In this document: positions 14,992 to 22,294 of the stretch, in pieces
Layout of the letters: each line of letters opens with the position of its first letter
Position numbering within the stretch: position 1 is the stretch's first letter
Assembly (NCBI GenBank): GCA_024235875.1
Contig: JACKLP010000019.1
Location: 1-23,814 of the forward strand
Direction: 5' to 3'
Source: Burkholderiaceae bacterium
Lineage (GTDB): Bacteria > Pseudomonadota > Gammaproteobacteria > Burkholderiales > Burkholderiaceae_E
DNA length: 23,814 nucleotides
Position numbers and translations under genes: made by a program
Notes under the pieces: generated by a model
Seen by the model: the letters and a program-made list of their open reading frames with translations, nothing else
Told to the model about the DNA's origin: nothing
The model's database searches: none

Positions 14992-16437
14992 CTAGTCGAA
15001 TATTCGCCCGGGGTTCAGGATGCCGAGCGGATCGAAGGCCATCTTCATGCGTCGCATGGCCGCGATCTCGGCCGGCTTGCGGCTGGCCGGCAACCAGGCC
15101 TTCTTCATCAGGCCGATACCGTGCTCGGCCGACACGGCGCCGCCGATCGGCAACAGCGGCTCGTAGACCATCTGCTCGATCGCGAACTTCTCGTCGTCGC
15201 TGCCACTGCCTGCGTTGACCGTGACATGGAGGTTGCCATCGCCCAGGTGCCCGAGCACGAACAGGCGCGACTCGGGCCAGCGAGCGCGCAACCGCGCTCG
15301 AACGCCGTCGATGTAGGCGGGCATCTCGGCGATGGGCAGGGAGACATCGAATCCCTGGATGGGTTGGATGCGCCACATCTGGCGGACGTCGTCGCGGATG
15401 GCCCAGAAATCCTGGGCTTCGCGCTCGTTCTGCGCGATCGCGGCATCGACCAGATCGCCCGCCTCGAGGCATTCCCCGATTACCGATTCGAAGCGCTCGC
15501 GACCGGCGAGCACGTCGCCGCCGCCTTCGGCCTCGATCAGCACGTAGAAGGCCGCGTCGGCCGGCAGCGGGCGACGATTGGTGGCGGGCGGCTCGGTGAC
15601 GAGCCGGTAGTACTCGGGCCACATGACCTCGAACGCGGACATCCCGCCGCCCAGACCGCGATCCACCGCACGCAGGGTTCGCTGCACGGCCTCGAAGTCG
15701 GGCAGCGAAACCAGGGCCAGTTGCCGCCAGGCCGCAGACTCGCGCAGCCGCAACGACAGGCGGGTGATGATGCCCAGCGTGCCCTCGGCACCGATGAACA
15801 CGTGCTTCAGGTCGTAGCCGGTGTTGTTCTTGATCAGCGTGTTCAGGGATTCGAGTACCGTTCCGTCGGCCAACACGACCTCGAGGCCGAGAATCATGTC
15901 GCGCATCATGCCGTAGCGGATCACCCGGTTGCCGCCCGCGTTCGTCGACGCATTGCCGCCCACCGAGCAAGAGCCGCGCGCCCCAAGGTCGAGCGGAAAG
16001 AACAGGCCGACCGCCTGCGCCGCCTCCTGGACGGACTGCAGCGTGGCACCCGCCTGGACGATGGCGACCCGCTGCACCGCGTCGACGCGTTCGATCCGAT
16101 TCATGCGCTCGAGCGACACCACGACCGTGCCGTCCTCGGCTTCGCAGGCGTTTACGAGGCCGGTCATGCCACCATGCACGACCACCGGGACCCTGGCCTC
16201 ATGACACAGGCGCATGACGCCAGCGAGTTCGGCCGTGTTCGCCGGGCGCGCGAGCACGCTCGCACGCAGGGGCGGGTTGTAGCGCCCGCCGCTGCCCCGC
16301 TCGCGGACGTCGGCATCGAGCAACAGGCCGCCCGCCCCGAGGACTTCGGCCAGCTTCGGGCGCAAGTGCGCGACCGCCTCGGGGTCCGGCACCGCGGCCG
16401 GTGCGATTGCCAGCGTCTGGGCCTCGTGTGGTCTCAT
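14992..16437 (-). CDS. FAD-linked oxidoreductase, GlcD / D-2-hydroxyacid dehydrogenase type
   Basis: The 481-residue flavoprotein belongs to the VAO/GlcD superfamily, which oxidises D-2-hydroxy acids such as D-lactate, glycolate or D-2-hydroxyglutarate. The FAD-binding half carries VVVHGGMTGLVNA (86-97), GARGSCSVGGNASTNAGG (152-169) and IGAEGTLGIIT (215-225). The substrate half has GHLGDGNLH (396-404, H397 and H404) and SAEHGIGLMKK (436-446), the metal/substrate-binding signature of D-2-hydroxyglutarate and D-lactate dehydrogenases. It ends in LGILNPGRIFD, typical of the family. GGAG is 10 bases before ATG 16437. The gene lies between the PPOX-fold gene (82 bp upstream) and the MetE-like gene. 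The exact acid is not determinable. Confidence 0.92.
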   Translation of the reverse strand: MRPHEAQTLAIAPAAVPDPEAVAHLRPKLAEVLGAGGLLLDADVRERGSGGRYNPPLRASVLARPANTAELAGVMRLCHEARVPVVVHGGMTGLVNACEAEDGTVVVSLERMNRIERVDAVQRVAIVQAGATLQSVQEAAQAVGLFFPLDLGARGSCSVGGNASTNAGGNRVIRYGMMRDMILGLEVVLADGTVLESLNTLIKNNTGYDLKHVFIGAEGTLGIITRLSLRLRESAAWRQLALVSLPDFEAVQRTLRAVDRGLGGGMSAFEVMWPEYYRLVTEPPATNRRPLPADAAFYVLIEAEGGGDVLAGRERFESVIGECLEAGDLVDAAIAQNEREAQDFWAIRDDVRQMWRIQPIQGFDVSLPIAEMPAYIDGVRARLRARWPESRLFVLGHLGDGNLHVTVNAGSGSDDEKFAIEQMVYEPLLPIGGAVSAEHGIGLMKKAWLPASRKPAEIAAMRRMKMAFDPLGILNPGRIFD

Positions 16438-16519
16438 CTATGAATGCTCCAGTGACAACTATCCGCGTCCGCCGCGCCGGCTCCCCCGGTCGCGTTCCGG
16501 GCGAAGGTCCAAGTCGGGC

Positions 16520-17083
16520 TCAGCCCAACGACTGGTGCAGCGCCGAGCTGATGCCGGTGTCCAGGCCATCGATGCTCGCAGCATTGTGCTCGCGCCAGTA
16601 ATCGACCACGCCACGCTCACCGCGCTGCTCGGTCCATTTCGGCAACAGGTCGCGCTGTGCCTCGAATTGCATCAGGGGCACGCCGAAGCCGCACGAGGTC
16701 TGGACCGTGTCTATCCGCAGCCGGAAAACCTGCCGTGCGCCCAATGGCGCGCCGAACTCACCGGCCAACGCGGGCCACTGGGCGTCGCCGGGGTGGATGG
16801 CCTCGGCGCGGCCAAAGAGCCGCATGATCAACGGCTTGCCTTCGAACGCGCAGAACATCAGCGTCATGCGGCCGTTCTCGCGAACATGCGCGGCGGTCTC
16901 GTTGCCGCTACCGGTCAGGTTCAGCCAGAGCACCGTGCTCGCATCGACGATCCGCAAGGCGTCGAGCCCTTTCGGCGAGACATTCACGCGACCATCGTTC
17001 GGCGCCGTGGCGACGAAGAACATCGGCTGCCTGCGAATGAACTCGACATGGTCTTCGCGCAGCATCGGGAACCGGGCACCCAT
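16520..17083 (-). CDS. Pyridoxamine 5'-phosphate oxidase-fold (split-barrel flavin) family protein
   Basis: The 187-residue product has the PPOX-like flavin-binding barrel at its N-terminal half: FIRRQPMFFVATA, then GRVNVSPKGLDALRI, then LWLNLTGSGNETAAHVREN, and RMTLMFCAFEGKP, the common sequence of small FMN or F420-binding proteins annotated this way. A C-terminal part with QTSCGFGVPLMQF is shared by this subgroup. True pyridoxine phosphate oxidase activity is unlikely. Start ATG 17083 follows AGGAG by 9 bases. An in-frame GTG at 17101 would put this Shine-Dalgarno inside the gene. It diverges from the quinone-reductase-like gene across 59 bp. Confidence 0.85.
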   Translation of the reverse strand: MGARFPMLREDHVEFIRRQPMFFVATAPNDGRVNVSPKGLDALRIVDASTVLWLNLTGSGNETAAHVRENGRMTLMFCAFEGKPLIMRLFGRAEAIHPGDAQWPALAGEFGAPLGARQVFRLRIDTVQTSCGFGVPLMQFEAQRDLLPKWTEQRGERGVVDYWREHNAASIDGLDTGISSALHQSLG

Positions 17084-17142
17084 CGGATATTCTCCTCGCA
17101 CTGGACGACTGTCGAACCGCGATCGTAACCGAGGAGCACACC

Positions 17143-18201
17143 GTGAAGGCCGTAGGACTGACCCGTTATCTGCCGATCGATGACCCGGATTCCCTGCAGG
17201 ACCTCGAACTGCCGCGGCCGGTTCCGACGGCGCGCGACCTGCTGGTGCGGGTCGAAGCGGTCTCTGTCAATCCGATCGACACAAAGGTGCGCACACCACG
17301 CGACGGACGCGAGGATCCGCCCCGCGTGCTCGGCTGGGACGCCGCCGGCGTCGTCGAGGCGGTCGGTGACGATGTCGAACTGTTTGCGCCCGGCGACGCG
17401 GTCTATTACGCCGGCAGCATCATTCGCGCCGGCGCGAATGCGCAGTACCACTGCGTCGACGAACGCATCGTCGGTCACAAGCCGGCGAGCCTGGACTTCG
17501 CGGCCGCCGCGGCGCTGCCGCTGACTGCGATCACCGCCTGGGAGGCGCTGTTCGAGCGCCTGCACGTGGACCGGAACGGTCGCCACGCCGGACGCCGACT
17601 GCTTGTCGTCGGTGGCGCTGGCGGGGTCGGATCGATCGCGATCCAGTTGGCACGACGACTGGCCGGCCTGCAGGTGGTCGCGACCGCCTCGCGGCCGCAA
17701 TCGAAGCGGTGGTGTCTCGACCTCGGCGCGGACCTGGTGATCGACCACTCGGCCCTGGCCGCCGGCGGCGGCGATCCGAAGTCCGACGCGCGGGTCTATG
17801 CCGACCAGCTCGAGGCGGCCGGATTCGGGCCGATAGACTTCGCCCTGTGCACGGCCGACCTCGATCGCCAGTTCGGCGCGCTGGCCGAGGCCTTGGCACC
17901 GTTCGGCTCGATATGCTCGATTGTCGACGCAACGGCGCCGTTGCCCATGATGAAGCTGCGCCGCAAGAGCGCGTCGTTCGCCTGGGAGGGGATGTTCACC
18001 CGAAGCATGTTCGAGACCCCCGACATGATCGAACAGCACCGCCTGCTCGAGGCGCTAGCGACCGCACTCGACGATGGCCGGATCCGCACGACGATGAGCA
18101 CGGACCTGGGGACCATCGACGCGAAGAACCTTCGGCGCGCGCACGCACTGATCGAGTCGCGACATACGACGGGGAAACTGGTGCTCAGCGGCTTTGTCTG
18201 A
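17143..18201 (+). CDS. Zinc-free MDR-family dehydrogenase/quinone oxidoreductase
   Basis: The 352-residue product is a medium-chain dehydrogenase/reductase. The NAD(P) loop GGAGGVGSIAIQLAR (157-171) and the catalytic-domain phrase VEAVSVNPIDTKVR (38-51) are clear. The usual zinc-binding GHE motif reads LGWDAAG (63-69), and no structural-zinc cysteine cluster is seen, so it is expected to act as an NADPH-dependent quinone or enone reductase rather than an alcohol dehydrogenase. It uses a GTG start at 17143, supported by GAGGAG 7 bases upstream and the canonical first strand MKAVGL. It is divergent from the PPOX-fold gene and convergent with the MarR gene. The physiological substrate is unknown. 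Confidence 0.9.
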   Translation: MKAVGLTRYLPIDDPDSLQDLELPRPVPTARDLLVRVEAVSVNPIDTKVRTPRDGREDPPRVLGWDAAGVVEAVGDDVELFAPGDAVYYAGSIIRAGANAQYHCVDERIVGHKPASLDFAAAAALPLTAITAWEALFERLHVDRNGRHAGRRLLVVGGAGGVGSIAIQLARRLAGLQVVATASRPQSKRWCLDLGADLVIDHSALAAGGGDPKSDARVYADQLEAAGFGPIDFALCTADLDRQFGALAEALAPFGSICSIVDATAPLPMMKLRRKSASFAWEGMFTRSMFETPDMIEQHRLLEALATALDDGRIRTTMSTDLGTIDAKNLRRAHALIESRHTTGKLVLSGFV

Positions 18202-18227
18202 CACCCGGGCCCGGGCGATGACAGCGT

Positions 18228-18243
18228 GCCCGCGGCAGCGGGC
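18228..18243. terminator. Hairpin between convergent dehydrogenase and marR genes
   Basis: A perfect 6-bp stem GCCCGC (18228-18233) / GCGGGC (18238-18243) with a GGCA tetraloop lies between two convergent stops (18201 and 18254). A CCCGGGCCCGGG palindrome sits just upstream at about 18204-18215. No T-tract follows. Confidence 0.4.
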
Positions 18244-18253
18244 GCCCAGACTC

Positions 18254-18712
18254 CTAGCCTTGGCGCTGCAGTTGCTGCGAGCGCTCGAGCAAGCGTTCGA
18301 GAAGCCCGTCGAGGAGCCGCCGCTCGTCTTCGCTCAGGGTCTCGAGCAGAAAGGCCTCCCGCGCCTCCACCATGGGCAGCAGGCGCCGCAGCAGCCCGCG
18401 GCCCGCGCTCGTGAGCATCAGGATGCGACCACGACGGTCGCCGGGATCTTCTTCGCGAACGACCAGGCCGGCCGACTCGAGCCGCGAAACCGCTCGGCTG
18501 ACCTGCATCTTGTCCAATGTGGTGGTGAGGGCCGCCGCCTTCATGGGCATGCGACCGCTCTCGACCAGGGCCGCCAGCACCCGCCATTCGTCGCGCGTCA
18601 GGCTGAACCGCGTCGCGTAGACCTGGGCAACGGAGCGACTGACCGACTCGGCGACCACGGCGAGCCGGTAGGGAAGAAATTCTTGCAGGTTCATCCTGAT
18701 ACCCGACGCCAT
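18254..18712 (-). CDS. MarR-family transcriptional regulator
   Basis: The 152-residue regulator shows the MarR winged helix: FSLTRDEWRVLAALVESG (36-53), MKAAALTTTLDKMQVSRAVSRLESAGLV (57-84) as the recognition region, then the wing DPGDRRGRILMLTSAGR (89-105). It ends in a dimerisation helix. MarR proteins usually repress a divergent operon and release DNA on binding phenolic or aromatic ligands. That fits the divergent VOC/monooxygenase operon here. I favour ATG 18712, which has AGGA 6 bases upstream. ATG 18694 (MNLQEF) is the alternative. Two matching inverted repeats in the 137-bp spacer are its likely binding sites. Ligand and regulation are inferred. Confidence 0.9.
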   Translation of the reverse strand: MASGIRMNLQEFLPYRLAVVAESVSRSVAQVYATRFSLTRDEWRVLAALVESGRMPMKAAALTTTLDKMQVSRAVSRLESAGLVVREEDPGDRRGRILMLTSAGRGLLRRLLPMVEAREAFLLETLSEDERRLLDGLLERLLERSQQLQRQG

Positions 18713-18726
18713 TCTGCATCCTATTG

Positions 18727-18740
18727 GTAACTGATGATAC
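18727..18740. promoter_or_regulatory. Putative MarR operator, site 1 (proximal to marR)
   Basis: GTAACTGATGATAC forms the imperfect inverted repeat GTAWC-N4-GWTAC. It lies inside a larger dyad whose outer arms ATTGGTA (18723-18729) and TACCAAT (18738-18744) are exact complements. It is 14 bases upstream of the marR start codon, where binding would repress marR itself. Site 2 matches it at 12 of 14 positions when read on the opposite strand. Confidence 0.6.
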
Positions 18741-18800
18741 CAATTAATCGGCCACAACTCCCGATATAAATCAGTACCAGAATCGCTATTGCCGTTTTTC

Positions 18801-18820
18801 GTATCATTCGTTACTATATT
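18801..18820 (+). promoter_or_regulatory. Putative MarR operator, site 2, abutting a -10 box of the VOC/monooxygenase operon
   Basis: GTATCATTCGTTAC (18801-18814) has the same GTAWC-N4-GWTAC form as site 1. It is immediately followed by TATATT (18815-18820), a five-of-six match to the sigma-70 -10 hexamer, 29 bases before the VOC start codon. The operator would thus occupy the -35/-10 spacer. The -35 itself is weak (TTGCCG at 18789 is 20 bp away). Confidence 0.55.
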
Positions 18821-18849
18821 TGAATCGAAACCACGCTGGAAGCGCCGCC

Positions 18850-19407
18850 ATGAAGATCCAGAAGATCCATCACGTCGCCTATCGTTGCCGCGACGCCAAG
18901 GAGACCGTCGAGTGGTATGGCAAGTACCTCGGCATGGACTATGTGCTCGCCTTCGCCGAAGATCACGTGCCCTCCACGCACGAGCCCGATCCGTACATGC
19001 ACATCTTTCTCGATGCCGGTGGCGGCAATGTGCTGGCCTTCTTCGAACTGCCGAACTCGCCGACGATGGACCGCGACCACAACACGCCGCCATGGGTCCA
19101 GCACATCGCGTTCAAGGTCGAGAACGAGGCCGCGCTCTCCGAGACCAAGGCGCGGCTCGAGGCCGACGGCATCGACGTCATCGGGCCGACCGACCATACC
19201 CTGTTCAAGTCGATCTACTTCTTCGATCCGAACGGACATCGGCTCGAGTTGGCGGCCGACGTCGAGGTGCCCGGCATCAGCGCCAAGCTCGACGAAGTGA
19301 AGTGGGCGATGCTGGAGGAATGGTCGCGCACGCGTCGGGCGCCCAAGCATGCGGCCTTCATGCATGAGCGCGAGTTGTCCGGGCTCTCGAATGTCGCGGG
19401 CGAATGA
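18850..19407 (+). CDS. VOC-superfamily metalloprotein (glyoxalase/extradiol dioxygenase fold)
   Basis: The 185-residue cytoplasmic product has two beta-alpha-beta-beta-beta modules of the vicinal oxygen chelate fold. Four likely metal ligands fall at the usual places: H8 in IHHVAYR, E66 in LAFFELP, H85 in VQHIAFKV and E133 in DPNGHRLELA. The HEHE set resembles glyoxalase I and lactoylglutathione-lyase-like proteins rather than the HHE set of ring-cleaving dioxygenases. The C-terminus carries an extra helical tail. GGAAG precedes ATG 18850 by 8 bases. Its stop overlaps the start of the FAD monooxygenase by ATGA, so the two are translationally coupled and probably act on the same pathway. Isomerase, lyase or dioxygenase activity cannot be separated by sequence. 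Confidence 0.9.
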   Translation: MKIQKIHHVAYRCRDAKETVEWYGKYLGMDYVLAFAEDHVPSTHEPDPYMHIFLDAGGGNVLAFFELPNSPTMDRDHNTPPWVQHIAFKVENEAALSETKARLEADGIDVIGPTDHTLFKSIYFFDPNGHRLELAADVEVPGISAKLDEVKWAMLEEWSRTRRAPKHAAFMHERELSGLSNVAGE

Positions 19408-21017
19408 CGATGCTAAAGACCTACGAGTACCCGAAGTTTCCCTACCGGCAGTCGGCCGAGCAAAGCGAGGGTCGTGTCGTACGTCATCCGGTCGTCGTGA
19501 TCGGCGCCGGCCCCATCGGCCTGACCGCGGCGCTCGACCTCGCCAGCCGCGGTCTCGACGTCCTGGTGCTGGACGACAACGATACCGTCAGCATCGGCTC
19601 GCGGGCGGTCTGCTACGCCAAGCGACCGCTCGAGATCTGGGACCGGCTGGGTTTTGGCGAGCAGCTCGCGGACAAGGGAATCCAGTGGAAGCTCGGCAAG
19701 GTCTTCTTCAAGGACGACCAGGTCTACCAGTTCGATCTGCTGCCCGAGACGCGCCACAAGATGCCGGCCATGATCAACCTCCAGCAGTACTACCTGGAAG
19801 AGACCATGGTGGCGCGTTGCGAGGCCGATCCTCGCATCGACCTGCGCTGGAAGCACAAGGTCACGGCGCTGCGCCAGTTCGATGACCACGTCGGGCTGAC
19901 GGTCGAGACGCCCGACGGCCGGTTCCAGACCGAAGCCCAGTGGGTGATCGCCTGCGACGGCGCCAACAGCGATGCGCGAAAGATGGTCGGCGCCGACTTC
20001 ACCGGCCAGTTCTTCCATGACCGGTTCCTGATCGCCGACGTGGTCATGAAGGCGGATTTCCCGACCGAGCGCTGGTTCTGGTTCGACCCGCCCTTCCACC
20101 GGGGCCAGTCGGTGCTGCTGCACAAGCAATGCGACGACGTGTGGCGGATCGACTTCCAGCTCGGTTGGGAGGCCGACCCCGAAGAAGAAAAGAAGCCCGA
20201 GCGCGTCATTCCGCGGATTCGGGCGATGCTCGGCGAGAACGTGGAGTTCGAACTCGAGTGGGTCTCGATCTACCAGTTCGCGTGCCGGCGCATCGACCAG
20301 TTCCGCCACGGCCGCGTGCTGTTCGCCGGTGATGCCGCGCACCAGGTGTCTCCGTTCGGGGCGCGTGGCGCCAACACCGGCGTGCAAGACATCGACAACC
20401 TTTCTTGGAAGCTTGCGCTGGTACTCGCCGGCGACGCGCCCGAGTCGCTGATCGATACCTATCACGACGAACGCGCCTTCGCCGCCGACGACAACCTGAT
20501 GAACTCGACCCGCTCGACCGACTTCATCACCCCGAAGAGCCGCTCGAGCCTGCGGTTTCGCGATGCCGTCCTCGACCTGGCAGAACACGAGACCTTCGCC
20601 CGGCCGCTGGTCAACAGCGGCCGGCTGTCGACCCCGACGCCTTATCGAGAGTCGCCGTTGAACACGCCGGACGAGGCGCGCTTCGCGGGGCGGATGGCGC
20701 CGGGTACGAACTGCGCCGACGCCCCGATCACGGTCGACGGTCGCGCGGGGTGGTTGCTGAACACGATCGGCTCCGGATTCACGGTGCTGCATTTCGGGGA
20801 CCGACCGGTCGCGACGGTCGAACACGGACCGATCACCGCCAAGGTGGTCGGCGTGGGCCAGGACATCGGTGATCCTGAAGGTTTGCTCGCCGAGCGCTAC
20901 GACGGCCAACCCGGTACCACCTACCTGATCCGCCCCGACCAGCACGTGGCCGCGCGCTGGCGCCAGTTCGACCCGGCTCGAATCTCGGCGGCGCTGGCCC
21001 GCTGCCTGACCGCCTGA
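19404..21017 (+). CDS. FAD-dependent aromatic-ring-type monooxygenase (MhpA/PheA-like group)
   Basis: The 537-residue protein has all three motifs of class A flavin hydroxylases: the Rossmann loop GAGPIG (34-39), the DG motif in IACDGANSD (182-190), and the GD motif in VLFAGDAAHQVSPFGARGAN (305-324). It is predicted to use NAD(P)H, FAD and O2 to hydroxylate a phenolic or related compound, with closest overall resemblance to 3-(3-hydroxyphenyl)propionate hydroxylase-type enzymes. The C-terminal 100 residues form the thioredoxin-like domain seen in larger members. The ATG at 19404 overlaps the preceding stop as ATGA; ATG 19410 is an alternative. The GC-rich codon pattern matches neighbours. The substrate is unknown. 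Confidence 0.92.
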   Translation: MTMLKTYEYPKFPYRQSAEQSEGRVVRHPVVVIGAGPIGLTAALDLASRGLDVLVLDDNDTVSIGSRAVCYAKRPLEIWDRLGFGEQLADKGIQWKLGKVFFKDDQVYQFDLLPETRHKMPAMINLQQYYLEETMVARCEADPRIDLRWKHKVTALRQFDDHVGLTVETPDGRFQTEAQWVIACDGANSDARKMVGADFTGQFFHDRFLIADVVMKADFPTERWFWFDPPFHRGQSVLLHKQCDDVWRIDFQLGWEADPEEEKKPERVIPRIRAMLGENVEFELEWVSIYQFACRRIDQFRHGRVLFAGDAAHQVSPFGARGANTGVQDIDNLSWKLALVLAGDAPESLIDTYHDERAFAADDNLMNSTRSTDFITPKSRSSLRFRDAVLDLAEHETFARPLVNSGRLSTPTPYRESPLNTPDEARFAGRMAPGTNCADAPITVDGRAGWLLNTIGSGFTVLHFGDRPVATVEHGPITAKVVGVGQDIGDPEGLLAERYDGQPGTTYLIRPDQHVAARWRQFDPARISAALARCLTA

Positions 21018-21042
21018 CCGCCTGAGCCCGAATGGAGAACCG

Positions 21043-21258
21043 ATGATGACCCTCGTGCGCACACCGAACATCGCCGATCCGGATGGCTTCTACGAGGAGC
21101 TGATCGAAAGCCAGCGCGACATGAACGACGAGCAGGCCGAGCTCATGAACGCGAAACTCATCCTGATCCTCGCCAATCACGTCGGCGACAGGAATGTATT
21201 GACCGAGGCGATCCGGCTCGCGGCGAGTGGCCGGGCCGCGCCGACGCCGAGCACATGA
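21043..21258 (+). CDS. Small DUF2783 protein
   Basis: The 71-residue product matches DUF2783: an N-terminal TPNIADPDGFYEELIESQ, then a central helix with DEQAELMNAKLILILANHVGD, and a final helix RNVLTEAIRLA. No cofactor motif, signal or membrane segment is visible. It begins 25 bp after the monooxygenase stop, with GGAG a few bases before tandem ATGs at 21043 and 21046, so it is the third gene of the VOC/monooxygenase operon. This family tends to be found beside flavin monooxygenases, suggesting an accessory role such as complex assembly. That role is inference. Confidence 0.85.
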   Translation: MMTLVRTPNIADPDGFYEELIESQRDMNDEQAELMNAKLILILANHVGDRNVLTEAIRLAASGRAAPTPST

Positions 21259-21279
21259 GCCGGCGGCCCGGTTCGCCAG

Positions 21280-22191
21280 CTAGCGCGCGAACGCGGCCCG
21301 CAGACGAGACGCCATGTCGGGCAAGGCGTCTGGACCCAGAAACATGTGGATCATGCCGTCGTAGCGCTTGAGCTGCGTCGGCACGCCGGCCGCGGCCAGA
21401 CGAGCCGCATAGGCCTCGCCTTCATCGCGCAACGGATCGTACTCGGCCGTCATCACGAAAGCCGGCGGCAGCCCCGACAGATCGGCCGCGCGCAGCGGGC
21501 TGACACGGGTGTCGCTGCCTTCGGCCGGATCGTTCAGGTAGAGGTCCCAGAACCATCGCATGCTCTCGCGCTGCAATCCGTAGCCGACCGCATTGTCGCG
21601 GTAGGACGGCGTATCCAGCCCGTAGTCGGTGACCGGGACCGTGAGCAGCTGCATCGAGAGCGCCGGGCCGCCCCGGTCGCGGGCCAGGTGGGCGACGACG
21701 GCCGCCAGATTGGCGCCGGCACTGGCCCCCCCCACGGCGATCCGGGACGGATCCGCGCCGATCTGTACGGCATGCTCGGCGACCCATCGCAATGCGGCAT
21801 CGCAATCGTCGACTGGAATCGGAAATCGATGCTCGGGCGCGTGCCGGTAGTTGACCGAGACCACCATGCATCCGGCCGCATTCGCCAGCGCACGACATGG
21901 GAAGTCGACGGTCTCCAGGTTCCCCACGACCCATCCGCCCCCGTGATAGTAGACCAGTAGCGGCAGCGCGCCGGCGACGTCAGGCCGGTAGATGCGCACC
22001 GGGATCTCGCCGTGCGGCCCAGGAATGCGCCGGTCCTCGAGCTGCGCGACCGCAGGACCGTCGCCGAATATCGCGTAGCCGACGCGCTCGATCATTTCGC
22101 GCGCATCCTCGACCGACAAGTCCTCGAAGGGCTTGGATCCATGCTGCTCGCGCAGCGCCAGGTGAGCCTTGGCAAGTGGATGCAGGGGCAT
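21280..22191 (-). CDS. Alpha/beta-hydrolase, hormone-sensitive-lipase (HSL, family IV) type esterase
   Basis: The 303-residue enzyme shows HSL-family features in order: the oxyanion motif YYHGGGWVVG (81-90), the nucleophile elbow GGASAG (154-159, S157), acid D252 in AEYDPLRDEG, and base H282 in DGMIHMF. The nucleophile context is GASAG rather than the common GDSAG. It should hydrolyse short- to medium-chain esters in the cytoplasm. ATG 22191 has AGGAGG 7 bases before it. The frame runs further upstream, but MPLHPLAKAHLAL is the typical start. It is divergent from the aldo/keto reductase across 103 bp and convergent with the DUF2783 gene (21 bp between). I see no clear promoter in the divergent spacer. 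Confidence 0.93.
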   Translation of the reverse strand: MPLHPLAKAHLALREQHGSKPFEDLSVEDAREMIERVGYAIFGDGPAVAQLEDRRIPGPHGEIPVRIYRPDVAGALPLLVYYHGGGWVVGNLETVDFPCRALANAAGCMVVSVNYRHAPEHRFPIPVDDCDAALRWVAEHAVQIGADPSRIAVGGASAGANLAAVVAHLARDRGGPALSMQLLTVPVTDYGLDTPSYRDNAVGYGLQRESMRWFWDLYLNDPAEGSDTRVSPLRAADLSGLPPAFVMTAEYDPLRDEGEAYAARLAAAGVPTQLKRYDGMIHMFLGPDALPDMASRLRAAFAR

Positions 22192-22294
22192 GGCGATCCT
22201 CCTCGACGACGTGTAGTCTTCACAGATTACCCGAGAACGCATGTCGCTCGACGCAGGCGACCGGCACCCTGGATCGTCGAATGGGAGGCAATCG

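Noticed and set aside
14992..15970. In-frame extension of the MetE-like gene into the FAD oxidoreductase region
   Set aside because: The extension lies in a different frame of the same strand over a clear FAD oxidoreductase, and the MetE-like start has a good Shine-Dalgarno at 14953.
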